From NCBI GenBank assembly GCA_018060305.1, contig JAGOWF010000009.1, positions 1 through 7,801 of the forward strand: a stretch of 7,801 bases of DNA. Reading direction: 5' to 3'. This document shows, piece by piece, positions 1 through 5,943 of this stretch (its first letter is position 1; each line of letters starts with the position of its first letter). Under the pieces are notes generated by a model that saw only the letters and a program-made list of their open reading frames with translations, searched no databases and was not told the DNA's origin. The stretch comes from Pyrinomonadaceae bacterium. GTDB taxonomy: Bacteria; Acidobacteriota; Blastocatellia; Pyrinomonadales; Pyrinomonadaceae. The translations under genes and the position numbers were made by a program.

Positions 1-2
1 TC

Positions 3-161
3 CTATTTCAGGAAGATAAGCTGACACTCGGCCAGGCGAGCAGGCTTGCTGGAATTCATCAGGTCGAGTTGCAGGTCGAACTCGCTTCCCGTGGTATCCC
101 CATCCATTACGATGACAGCGATCTGGATCGTGACCTCGAAACGCTCGGTCTCAAACCATGA
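3..161 (+). CDS. UPF0175 family antitoxin, C-terminal part (cut by window start)
   Basis: The frame open from base 3 encodes about 52 residues ending at TGA 159-161. It contains LTLGQASRLAGI, a helix-turn-helix-like segment, followed by ELASRGIPIHYDDSDLDRDL and a short tail. This is the conserved C-terminal half of UPF0175 proteins, small DNA-binding antitoxins usually paired with DUF3368 PIN-like toxins. The next reading frame starts at ATG 158, overlapping this stop as ATGA, which is the translationally coupled arrangement typical of the pair. The partner is visibly broken, so this gene may be an orphan antitoxin that still binds DNA. The N-terminus and promoter lie outside the window. The family assignment rests on recognising the motif and on the neighbour; the activity is inferred. 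Confidence 0.82.
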   Translation, partial: LFQEDKLTLGQASRLAGIHQVELQVELASRGIPIHYDDSDLDRDLETLGLKP

Positions 162-380
162 TCGTTGTTTCGGATACGTCGCCGGTCTCGAACTTGATTC
201 TGATCGGACAGATCGATCTCTTGCGATCGTTGTTCACAGAAGTTTTTATTCCGCCCGCTTGGACTTATTGACAATGTTGCTCCGATGCTGAGTGATCTCG
301 AAACAATTGCCGGATTCTGGATCGGACAACATTTGAAACAACGAGTCCTTGATCTTGTTGGAGAATCTGATGACAGTTGA
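158..380 (+). pseudogene. DUF3368 PIN-like toxin, internally deleted and frameshifted
   Basis: From ATG 158 the frame reads MIVVSDTSPVSNLILIGQID and continues to IPPAW before stopping at TGA 269-271. This is the N-terminus of DUF3368 proteins, PIN-fold predicted RNases, with the first active-site Asp at residue 6. Bases from about 258 to the TGA at 378-380, in a different frame, encode GLIDNVAPMLSDLETIAGFW and then a segment ending RVLDLVGESDDS. That resembles the family's C-terminal end, where a GLI..V.P.L motif precedes a GF.IS..L...VL.L.GE motif. Intact members are roughly 150-165 residues; here only about 36 plus 40 remain, so some 75-85 residues and the remaining acidic residues are missing and the two ends are out of frame. 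It overlaps the antitoxin by four bases, as the intact pair would. Nuclease activity is very unlikely. Confidence 0.75.
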
Positions 381-391
381 ACTGAGGCCTG

Positions 392-1393
392 CTATTCTCC
401 GTAGATCCCGACCTCAGATCGGCCATTAGTCGTAATTTTGGCCCGATACATACCTTTCGAGTTGAACGGCATGGTGATATTACCATGAGTATCGACGGCG
501 ATCAGGCCGCCTTCGCCGTTGATCACGGTTAGGCGGTCGATGGTTTCGCGGGCTGCATCTTCGAGCGAGAGGTTTTTGTATTTCATGCGTGCGGCGACGT
601 CGTAGGCGGTGACGCCGAGCATAAAGAATTCGCCGTTGCCTGTGCACGAAACTGCGCAAACGTCGTCGGCGTAATTGCCTGCCCCGATCAACGGCGTGTC
701 ACCGATGCGGCCGTATTTTTTGTTGGTCATGCCGCCGGTCGATGTCGCGGCGGCGAGGTGGCCACTGGCGTCGCAAGCGACGGCGCCGACAGTTCCATGT
801 GGCTTAGTCCCAAGCCCCGAGTCCAAAGATCCAAGTCCTTTGTAGCGCTTGCTCTCACTTGAGGCTTGGGACTTGGGACTTGGGACATCGACCGCGTGGT
901 CGAGTTGAATGCGGCCTGTTGCTAGTGCGTCTTGTAATCGCAGCCAGCGGTGTTCGGTGAAGAAGTATTCGTCGGGTTCAGTCTTGACGCCTAGCTGCTC
1001 GGCGAATTGGTTCGCGCCTTCGCCGGCGAGCAGGACGTGCTCGGTACGTTCCATTACGAGGCGGGCGAGCGAGATCGGATTGCGGATATTTTTGACAAAG
1101 GCAACGGCACCGGCATCGAGCTTATGGCCGTCCATGATCGCGGCGTCCATTTCCTGCTTGCCTTCGTGGGTAAAGACCGAGCCGCGACCGGCGTTGAAGA
1201 GCGGGAAATCCTCGAGCGAGATGACCGCGGCCTCGACCGCGTCAAGCGACGTGCCACCGGATTCGAGGATCGACCAGCCAGCCTTTAGCGCCGCTTCGAG
1301 CCCGCCGCGATATTCGCGTTCGAGGTCAGGCGTCATCTGAGAACGAAGGATCGTCCCCGCCCCGCCGTGAATTGCCAGTGCGACGTTACCCAT
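392..1393 (-). CDS. iaaA: Isoaspartyl peptidase / L-asparaginase (type 2, Ntn-hydrolase)
   Basis: The 333-residue protein is a plant-type asparaginase. Family members hydrolyse beta-aspartyl (isoaspartyl) dipeptides and L-asparagine, helping recycle damaged proteins in the cytoplasm; there is no signal peptide. Visible landmarks are HGGAG at residues 9-13, FNAGRGS at 66-72, MDG..LDAGAVA at 87-97, HGTVGAVACD at 199-208 with T201 the expected autoprocessing site and nucleophile, TSTGG at 217-221, R229-x-GD for substrate carboxylate binding, and CTGNGE at 250-255. Length is typical. The segment just before T201 (about 170-198) is rich in Ser, Pro, Lys and Gly and encoded by repeat-like DNA. It would lie in the linker trimmed or freed on self-cleavage into alpha and beta chains. 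The gene lies 76 bp downstream of the copper ATPase on the same strand, separated by a 23-bp palindrome, so co-transcription is uncertain. No Shine-Dalgarno is visible before ATG 1393. Confidence 0.93.
   Translation of the reverse strand: MGNVALAIHGGAGTILRSQMTPDLEREYRGGLEAALKAGWSILESGGTSLDAVEAAVISLEDFPLFNAGRGSVFTHEGKQEMDAAIMDGHKLDAGAVAFVKNIRNPISLARLVMERTEHVLLAGEGANQFAEQLGVKTEPDEYFFTEHRWLRLQDALATGRIQLDHAVDVPSPKSQASSESKRYKGLGSLDSGLGTKPHGTVGAVACDASGHLAAATSTGGMTNKKYGRIGDTPLIGAGNYADDVCAVSCTGNGEFFMLGVTAYDVAARMKYKNLSLEDAARETIDRLTVINGEGGLIAVDTHGNITMPFNSKGMYRAKITTNGRSEVGIYGE
806..886. repeat. CTTGGGA tandem and inverted repeat inside the asparaginase gene
   Basis: Three perfect consecutive copies of the heptamer CTTGGGA occupy 865-885. 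An 11-bp inverted pair, AGTCCCAAGCC at 806-816 and GGCTTGGGACT at 863-873, brackets a region that also carries degraded units such as GAGTCC and CCAAGTCC. The stretch looks like the intergenic repeats elsewhere in the window rather than ordinary coding sequence, yet it is in frame. On the minus strand it gives the Ser/Pro/Lys- and Gly/Leu-rich linker ending directly before the catalytic HGTVG motif. Confidence 0.8.
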
Positions 1394-1404
1394 GAGAAAA
1401 ATTT

Positions 1405-1470
1405 ACCACATAGGCACATAGGACACAGAGAAGCCAAGATCCATTTATGTGTCCTATGTGCCTATGTGGT
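1405..1470. repeat. Perfect 23-bp inverted repeat between ATPase and asparaginase genes
   Basis: Bases 1405-1427 and 1448-1470 are exact reverse complements around a 20-nt loop. Each arm carries a near-tandem CACATAGG CACATAGG. The right arm abuts the ATPase and shares the last base of its stop codon. Read on the minus strand, the hairpin is followed by AAATTTTTCTC and then the asparaginase ATG at 1393. It could therefore weaken transcription out of the ATPase gene or protect its mRNA 3' end. The arms are longer than needed for a terminator and resemble a mobile palindromic element. It belongs to a different sequence family from the REP-like units further right. Confidence 0.9.
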
Positions 1471-3812
1471 TAGAGATTAGAGTTTCTCAGGCGCAGCGCG
1501 TTCAGGATCACCGAGACCGAACTGAACGTCATCGCGGCGCTGGCGATCATGGGCGAGAGCAGGAGGCCGAGGACAGGGAAGAGGACGCCGGCGGCGATGG
1601 GGACGCCGACGATGTTGTAAATGAATGCGAAAAACAGGTTCTGGCGAATGTTCTTCATCGTCGCTCGGCTCAGGTTGCGTGCTCTTAGGATGCCGTTGAG
1701 GTCGGGTTTGAGCAGCGTGATGTCGGCGGATTCGATGGCGACATCCGTGCCGCTCGCGAACGCGATCCCGACATCTGCCTGAGCCAACGCCGGAGCGTCG
1801 TTTACGCCGTCACCGGCCATTGCGACGCGTTTGCCTTGCGACTGCAATTTCGTGACCTTTGCAGCCTTTTCCTCCGGCATCACCTCAGCGAAGACCTGAT
1901 CGATACCGAGTTCGGCGGCTACCGCGTCGGCAGTCGTCTGGTTGTCGCCGGTCATCATGATTACCTCGATGCCCTGGCGGTGAAGGGCATCGATGGCGGC
2001 CTTGGCGGACGGTTTGATGGCGTCCGCGACCGTGATCGTGCCTGCTGGATCGCCGTTGACGGTCAGGGTGAGACCCGGCACCGTGCCAAATCGACCAATA
2101 AAGATCTCTTCGTTATCGATCTTTCCGCTGATGCCGCGTCCGGTTGTGGATTCAAAATTCTGAACGTCTAGTAAGTCGATCCCTCGCTTCGCTGCTTCAT
2201 CTGTTATTGCCGCAGCGAGCGGATGCTCGCTATGACGTTCGAGCGAAGCCGCGAGACGGATTATTTCGTCCGGAGCTAGTTGCTGCGCCGAGCCCTTACT
2301 CACGTCAGGGCTGCTGACCCCTGTCACAGTGGGCCTGCCCTCGGTAAGGGTTCCCGTTTTATCGACGACGATCGCGTTAACTTTCTCAAGCGTTTCTAAT
2401 GCTTCGGCTTTCTTTATCAGGACGCCGTTCTTTGCGCCGTGGCCAGTTCCGACCATGATCGACATCGGCGTTGCAAGGCCGAGGGCACAGGGGCAGGCGA
2501 TGATGAGAACCGAGACGGCAGCGACGACGGCTGAGGCAAAGCTGCCGAGCAGCAACCAAGCTACGAAAGCGATCACCGCAACCACGATCACTGCGGGAAC
2601 AAAATAAGCTGAAACGACATCGGCCATTCGCTGGATCGGAGCTCGACTGCGTTGGGCCTCACCGACCATTTTGACGATCTGTGCAAGGAGCGTTTCGCTG
2701 CCGACTTTGTCCGCACGCATCGTAAAACTGCGACTGCCGTTGATCGTGCCGCCGATCACTTTGGCCCCGGCGTGCTTTTCGACCGGCATCGATTCGCCCG
2801 TGACCATCGATTCGTCGATCGATGTGTCGCCGTCAATGATCTCGCCGTCAGTCGGCACTTTTTCATTGGCTTTGACTCTCAGTGTCTGGCTGACGTGAAC
2901 GTGTCGCAGGTCGATGACCTCTTCGCTGCCGTCGTCGTGAATGACTGTGGCCGTTTCGGGCGCAAGCCGGAGTAGTTCCTTGATCGCGGACGACGTTTGT
3001 GATCTCGCCCGCAGTTCGAGTACCTGTCCGAGCAAAACCAGCGTCGTGATAACGGCAGCGGCCTCGAAATAACCCGGGACAATGGCTGAATGGGCGTCAT
3101 GCATCGCGGCGGGGAACCATTGCGGAACGAACAACGCCGCTATGCTCAACAAGTAAGCCGCGCCCGTTCCCATCGCGATCAGCGTGAACATATTCGGGCT
3201 GAGGTTACGGACGGAGGCGACCGCACGCACAAAAAACGGCCATCCGCCCCACAGCACAACAGGCGTGGCAAACACGAATTGGATCCACAGCGATACATAC
3301 GATGCTCGTCCATGCGGCCACGCCGGAACGAGCGAGTTGAGGTCAACGAACATCTCGCCCATCGCCAGGACGAATACCGGTAGCGTCAGGATCGCCGAGA
3401 TCCAGAATCGACGCTTCATGTCGGCATATTCGGGATCTGGCGTGTCATCGAGCGATATCTCTTTCGGCTCCAATGCCATGCCGCAAATCGGACACGAACC
3501 GGGGCCGATCTGGACTATCTCAGGGTGCATCGGGCAGGTGTATTCAACTTCGGAGTTCAGAGTTCCGGGTTCCGAGTTGTCCTTCTCTCTGTCTCCCTGT
3601 CTCCCTTTCTCCCCGTCTAAATAATGTTCAGGGTCGGCGGCAAACTTGTCGCGGCAGCCGGGCATGCAGAAATAGTATGTTGTGCCGTTGTATTCGTAAC
3701 TTGCGGCGGCCGCCTCCGGCGAGACGAGCATTTTGCACACGGGATCGACATGCGGTTCGGGCGGCGTTTCGTCGCCGCGTTTTCGCCCCAAACTGACCAT
3801 CGGTTGCTGCAT
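1470..3812 (-). CDS. copA: Copper-transporting P1B-type ATPase with YHS and metal-binding N-terminus
   Basis: The 780-residue protein is a heavy-metal P-type ATPase that exports Cu+ (possibly Ag+) across the inner membrane using ATP. An N-terminal YHS domain (about 21-66; DPVCKM, then YFCMPGC) is followed by a repeat-encoded linker and the heavy-metal-binding module YTCPMHPEI...GSCPICGMALEP (91-116) typical of SilP/CopB-like proteins. The core has MVTGE (336-340), the transmembrane CPC (440-442), the phosphorylation motif DKTGTLT with D484, SEHP (528-531), MTGDN (620-624) and GDGVNDAP (667-674). M7 carries YN (732-733) and M8 carries MTFSS (761-765), which fit the Cu+ (P1B-1) group. No GMxCxxC-type HMA domain is present. 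Start: ATG 3812 is taken as the upstream-most ATG; M5 at 3800 is an alternative, and neither has a clear ribosome site. No metal regulator gene is visible nearby. Two stretches (67-90 and 499-508) are repeat-derived. Confidence 0.95.
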   Translation of the reverse strand: MQQPMVSLGRKRGDETPPEPHVDPVCKMLVSPEAAAASYEYNGTTYYFCMPGCRDKFAADPEHYLDGEKGRQGDREKDNSEPGTLNSEVEYTCPMHPEIVQIGPGSCPICGMALEPKEISLDDTPDPEYADMKRRFWISAILTLPVFVLAMGEMFVDLNSLVPAWPHGRASYVSLWIQFVFATPVVLWGGWPFFVRAVASVRNLSPNMFTLIAMGTGAAYLLSIAALFVPQWFPAAMHDAHSAIVPGYFEAAAVITTLVLLGQVLELRARSQTSSAIKELLRLAPETATVIHDDGSEEVIDLRHVHVSQTLRVKANEKVPTDGEIIDGDTSIDESMVTGESMPVEKHAGAKVIGGTINGSRSFTMRADKVGSETLLAQIVKMVGEAQRSRAPIQRMADVVSAYFVPAVIVVAVIAFVAWLLLGSFASAVVAAVSVLIIACPCALGLATPMSIMVGTGHGAKNGVLIKKAEALETLEKVNAIVVDKTGTLTEGRPTVTGVSSPDVSKGSAQQLAPDEIIRLAASLERHSEHPLAAAITDEAAKRGIDLLDVQNFESTTGRGISGKIDNEEIFIGRFGTVPGLTLTVNGDPAGTITVADAIKPSAKAAIDALHRQGIEVIMMTGDNQTTADAVAAELGIDQVFAEVMPEEKAAKVTKLQSQGKRVAMAGDGVNDAPALAQADVGIAFASGTDVAIESADITLLKPDLNGILRARNLSRATMKNIRQNLFFAFIYNIVGVPIAAGVLFPVLGLLLSPMIASAAMTFSSVSVILNALRLRNSNL
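2290..2318. repeat. REP-like unit inside the ATPase coding sequence
   Basis: Bases 2290-2318 match the arm at 5912-5940 in the same orientation at 25 of 29 positions. Both begin GAGCCCTTACT and end GGCT(A/G)CTGAC. The unit contains its own small stem, AGCCC at 2291-2295 with GGGCT at 2308-2312. In the ATPase it encodes, on the minus strand, residues about 499-508 (VSSPDVSKGS), between the conserved segments EGRPTVTG and IIRLAASLERHSEHP of the nucleotide-binding domain. No paired inverted copy was found next to it. The likeness to the intergenic copies is seen directly; insertion as the cause is inferred. Confidence 0.7.
3543..3614. repeat. Low-complexity repeat DNA encoding the YHS-to-metal-domain linker
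   Basis: On the plus strand the stretch is built from GAGTTC/GGGTTCCGAGTT units (3552-3578) followed by CTCCCTGTCTCCCTTTCTCC-like units (about 3583-3613). On the minus strand it encodes residues 67-90 of the ATPase, a hydrophilic run starting GEKGRQGDREKD and continuing NSEPGTLNSEVE, exactly between the YHS domain and YTCPMHPE. The composition differs from the flanking coding DNA and resembles intergenic simple-repeat spacer. It is in frame and presumably tolerated as a flexible linker. Confidence 0.65.
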
Positions 3813-3913
3813 ACGAGAATTTTATCGCAACCGGACGTTTTTCAGGAATCGGGTGAATATTGGAACTTTGTTTAAACTGGTAAAACCTGCTCCGTTTTGC
3901 CGACCTTAACCGA

Positions 3914-3980
3914 AAAGGCAAGTGCTTGTAAGCACGCGCAAAGCCGAAAGGCCCGTTTACGGCCTGGTCTGGCTGCCGAA
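3914..3980 (+). promoter_or_regulatory. Probable GEMM-I riboswitch (cyclic di-GMP or cGAMP sensor)
   Basis: The stretch carries the order of elements expected of the GEMM-I aptamer. GGCA (3917-3920) can pair with TGCC (3974-3977) as the closing stem. A hairpin follows, GTGCT/AGCAC (3922-3926, 3931-3935) with loop TGTA. The hallmark CGCAAAGCC comes next (3937-3945). A second hairpin has outer GCC/GGC (3943-3945, 3971-3973), an internal loop and inner GGCC/GGCC (3950-3953, 3961-3964). It ends in GCTGCCGAA, like known members. The aptamer ends about ten bases before ATG 3990, and GTGAGG at 3981-3986 is the likely ribosome site, so control of translation start is plausible. A weak promoter candidate, TTGGAA at 3860 and TAAAAC at 3881 (15-bp spacer), lies upstream. 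The first loop is not the usual GNRA tetraloop, which lowers certainty. Ligand choice cannot be settled by eye. Confidence 0.68.
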
Positions 3981-3989
3981 GTGAGGTAT

Positions 3990-4625
3990 ATGAATCGCAA
4001 ACTCATCCTGCTCGCGGGATTGATCTCGATACTGGCCGCAACGTCGTTTGCACAAGGCGAGACCGCAAAGAATTCCGGCCCGAACACGACTACCCGTCTC
4101 TATAATCTCGAGTCCGAACTCGCTCGTTACATTTTTGACGACGAGGACGGTGACGAACCTCGCGCCGACCGGCCGCGCGTGGTCGAGAAGGCATCGGGCG
4201 TCAAATCGTCTGTCGTTGTCAATGCAAACGCGCTCAGCCGCGCGGCGTTTGACCTCATCAACAAGAAACGTGCTGAGAACGGCGCGGCTCCATTAAACTG
4301 GAGCGAAGACCTCGCCCGCGTGGCGAGCGTGCATTCTCATAACATGGCCGAGCTTAACTTCTTCAGCCATAGGGGCCTCGATAACAAAGTAGTCAGCGAC
4401 CGCGCCGATGATGCAAAACTCGGCCGCTGGCGAGCGATCGGCGAGAATATTGCGTTCAATCGCGGCTATTCAGATCCTGTCTCGCGCACGGTTCAACTGT
4501 GGCTGGATTCGCCCTCGCATCGGCGGAACATGCTCGATCCGACGTGGAAGGAATCCGCGATCGGCGTCGCGGTCGCTGAGGACGGTTCGTATTACTTCAC
4601 GCAGGTCTTTCTGGTCCGAAAATAG
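3990..4625 (+). CDS. Secreted CAP/SCP-domain protein (PR-1-like)
   Basis: The 211-residue product starts MNRKLILLAGLISILAATSF followed by AQGE, a clear Sec signal peptide with cleavage likely after about residue 21. A charged, low-complexity stretch (about 45-75) precedes a CAP domain from about residue 81 to the end. CAP landmarks are a first helix with INKKRAENG (90-98), LNWSEDLARVASVHSHNMAE (102-121), FFSH (124-127), GENIA (151-155), WLDSPSHRRNML (171-182), and GVAVAEDGSYYFTQVF (192-207). H115/H117, E152 and H177 are candidates for the usual His/Glu cavity residues. Bacterial CAP proteins are extracellular; their biochemical role is poorly defined (cell-wall, lipid or protease-related roles have been proposed), so no precise function is given. 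ATG 3990 is chosen because it opens the signal peptide and follows GTGAGG; an upstream in-frame start at 3897 would read through the riboswitch. Spacing of GAGG to ATG is short (3 nt). Confidence 0.9.
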   Translation: MNRKLILLAGLISILAATSFAQGETAKNSGPNTTTRLYNLESELARYIFDDEDGDEPRADRPRVVEKASGVKSSVVVNANALSRAAFDLINKKRAENGAAPLNWSEDLARVASVHSHNMAELNFFSHRGLDNKVVSDRADDAKLGRWRAIGENIAFNRGYSDPVSRTVQLWLDSPSHRRNMLDPTWKESAIGVAVAEDGSYYFTQVFLVRK

Positions 4626-4632
4626 TTGCACA

Positions 4633-4719
4633 AGCCCGCGCGTAAGCAAGGGCGATACACTAACCGTAACTGATCTGGGGCGGTCCATTCTACGCTGAGT
4701 GGACCGCCCTTGCTTACGC
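4633..4719. repeat. Inverted pair of REP-like units between the CAP gene and ispE
   Basis: The unit at 4633-4653 matches the prs-upstream unit GCCCGCACGTAAGTAAGGGC with only two differences over 21 bases. GCGTAAGCAAGGGCG (4640-4654) has a perfect 15-bp reverse complement at 4705-4719. The second copy is cut short, because after GCCCTTGCTTACG it diverges from the family. The spacer is 50 bp. The gap 4626-4750 is otherwise empty of genes. Confidence 0.85.
4679..4708. other. Nested hairpin GGCGGTCCA/TGGACCGCC
   Basis: GGCGGTCCA at 4679-4687 and TGGACCGCC at 4700-4708 form a perfect 9-bp stem with a 12-nt loop, sitting inside the REP-like pair and overlapping its right arm. The two foldings are mutually exclusive. 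It lies 54 bases after the CAP stop codon and could end or pause that transcript. It has no T-run directly after it (only CCCTTTTCT some 12 bases on), so it is not a standard intrinsic terminator. Confidence 0.6.
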
Positions 4720-4750
4720 ACCCTTTTCTGCAATGCGTTATTCTTAATGC

Positions 4751-5635
4751 GTGGTATTCTCGCTGCCGTCATTCGCAAAGATCAACTGGACGCTGCGCAT
4801 TTTGGGCAAGCGTGATGACGGCTTTCATGAGCTTTTTACTATCTTTCAGACGGTTTCTATGTATGACCGGCTGACCTTCTCTCCGGCGGAACATCTCAGC
4901 CTCACGAGCAATCAGCCGTGGATGCCGCTCGATGGCCGAAATCTTGTGATCAAGGCTGCAAATGCTCTGAATAAAGAGGTTGGCGGTTCATTTGGGGCGG
5001 CGATCCACCTCAAAAAATACATACCATCCTCCGGCGGCCTCGGCGGTGGCTCGTCAAATGCGGCGGTTGCGTTGATCGGCCTACGGCGGCTTTGGCGGCT
5101 CGATATCAGCGACGAACGCCTTATTTCGATCGCGGCCGAGGTGGGCTCGGACGCTCCGTTTTTTCTTATCGGCGGCACGGCTCGCGGGGCCGGGCGAGGC
5201 GAGCGGCTCGAAATGTTGGATGACATTAGGGCCGCGAACATGCTGATCGTAACGCCGCGTGTGCGGGTCTCGACGCGGAAGGCATTTGCGCGGCTTAACG
5301 CTCCAGCCTTGACTTCGGATGCCTCAGAACGTATTCTTTCTGTTTCCCGAAACGGGGCGGATCTCATCGATCCGCTGCGGTCGGAGTTGACAAACGATTT
5401 TGAGCGAAGCGTTTTCGCCGCTTATCCTGAGATCGAAAGGGTCAAACAGACTCTGCTCGACCTTGGAGCCGTGAACGCCGCATTGAGCGGCAGCGGGGCG
5501 AGCATTTTTGCGGTATTTGACAAACAAGAGACACGGCAAGCTGCTGAAAAAGCCCTCGACCACGAGTCGATCTGGCGTAAGTTTGCCGTATCAACCATCT
5601 CGCGACGTGAGTATCGCGGGGCGCTTGGAATATAG
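4751..5635 (+). CDS. ispE: 4-diphosphocytidyl-2-C-methyl-D-erythritol kinase
   Basis: IspE is a GHMP-family kinase that phosphorylates the 2-hydroxyl of CDP-methylerythritol with ATP in the cytoplasm. This is the fourth step of the MEP route to isoprenoid precursors. The 294-residue length is normal. Key features are SFAKIN with K10, the GKRDDGFHEL motif (19-28), the glycine-rich ATP loop SSGGLGGGSSNAA (93-105), GSDAPFFLIGGTARGAGRGE with D134 as the expected catalytic Asp, and a C-terminal LSGSGASIFAVF GHMP motif. The start is GTG 4751, since an in-frame stop lies two codons upstream; ATG 4747 is in another frame. No Shine-Dalgarno is visible. The tRNA-Gln gene follows 38 bp downstream, and the neighbourhood ispE – tRNA-Gln – prs – rplY – pth is a recurrent bacterial order. 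Confidence 0.96.
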   Translation: MVFSLPSFAKINWTLRILGKRDDGFHELFTIFQTVSMYDRLTFSPAEHLSLTSNQPWMPLDGRNLVIKAANALNKEVGGSFGAAIHLKKYIPSSGGLGGGSSNAAVALIGLRRLWRLDISDERLISIAAEVGSDAPFFLIGGTARGAGRGERLEMLDDIRAANMLIVTPRVRVSTRKAFARLNAPALTSDASERILSVSRNGADLIDPLRSELTNDFERSVFAAYPEIERVKQTLLDLGAVNAALSGSGASIFAVFDKQETRQAAEKALDHESIWRKFAVSTISRREYRGALGI

Positions 5636-5673
5636 CGTCAGGTTGTTTCCGTTAGTTTCTTCGACTTTTGCAT

Positions 5674-5748
<75 letters not shown>

Positions 5749-5761
5749 GTTGAAAAGAGTT

Positions 5762-5800
5762 AAACGGACGATCTGTGGAAATAGGTCGTCCGTTTTTTGT
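5762..5800 (+). terminator. Intrinsic terminator after tRNA-Gln
   Basis: AAACGGACGA at 5762-5771 pairs with TCGTCCGTTT at 5786-5795 (10 bp, with a GC-rich 7-bp core) around a 14-nt loop. The descending arm runs into TTTTTT at 5793-5798. It sits 14 bases after the tRNA CCA end and would end the ispE/tRNA transcript, separating it from prs. Because of the A-run on the left, it may also work from the other strand. Confidence 0.88.
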
Positions 5801-5811
5801 TATGAGCGTAT

Positions 5812-5943
5812 CGTGTCCGTAGCCCGCACGTAAGTAAGGGCTCAACGTCGGACATCGACACGCGGGTATTATGCGGTGCGTGTTCCATTACAGTTGAATG
5901 TGCCCTGACTTGAGCCCTTACTAACGTGCGGGCTACTGACACG
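5812..5943. repeat. REP-like inverted pair (32-bp arms) ending at the prs start codon
   Basis: Arms 5812-5843 and 5912-5943 are reverse complements at 30 of 32 positions, separated by 68 bp. Each arm contains the unit GCCCGCAC GT(A/T)AGTAAGGGC, which itself can form a short AGCCC/GGGCT stem. The spacer holds a further small stem, ACACGC 5858-5863 with GCGTGT 5878-5883. The right arm ends at the base before ATG 5944 of prs, so the element forms the whole translation-initiation region of that gene. It is the fullest copy of the family that is also seen at 4633-4719 and 2290-2318. Confidence 0.88.

Noticed and set aside
46..291. 81-residue plus-strand open frame at the left end
   Set aside because: It runs across the antitoxin-toxin overlap in the third frame and resembles no protein, whereas the other two frames give family motifs.
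806..886. CRISPR array
   Set aside because: Seven-base contiguous units without spacers; a simple tandem repeat, not a CRISPR.
3813..3880. Promoter for the copper ATPase (minus strand, TAAAAT about ten bases before ATG)
   Set aside because: No convincing -35 at proper spacing and no recognisable CueR/CsoR operator; too weak to list.
3897..3989. Upstream in-frame start for the CAP protein (31 extra residues)
   Set aside because: It would translate the riboswitch-like structure and push the clear signal peptide inside the protein; ATG 3990 has a ribosome site.
5926..5943. GTG start giving prs six extra residues
   Set aside because: The codons lie in the repeat arm and the family N-terminus begins at ATG 5944.
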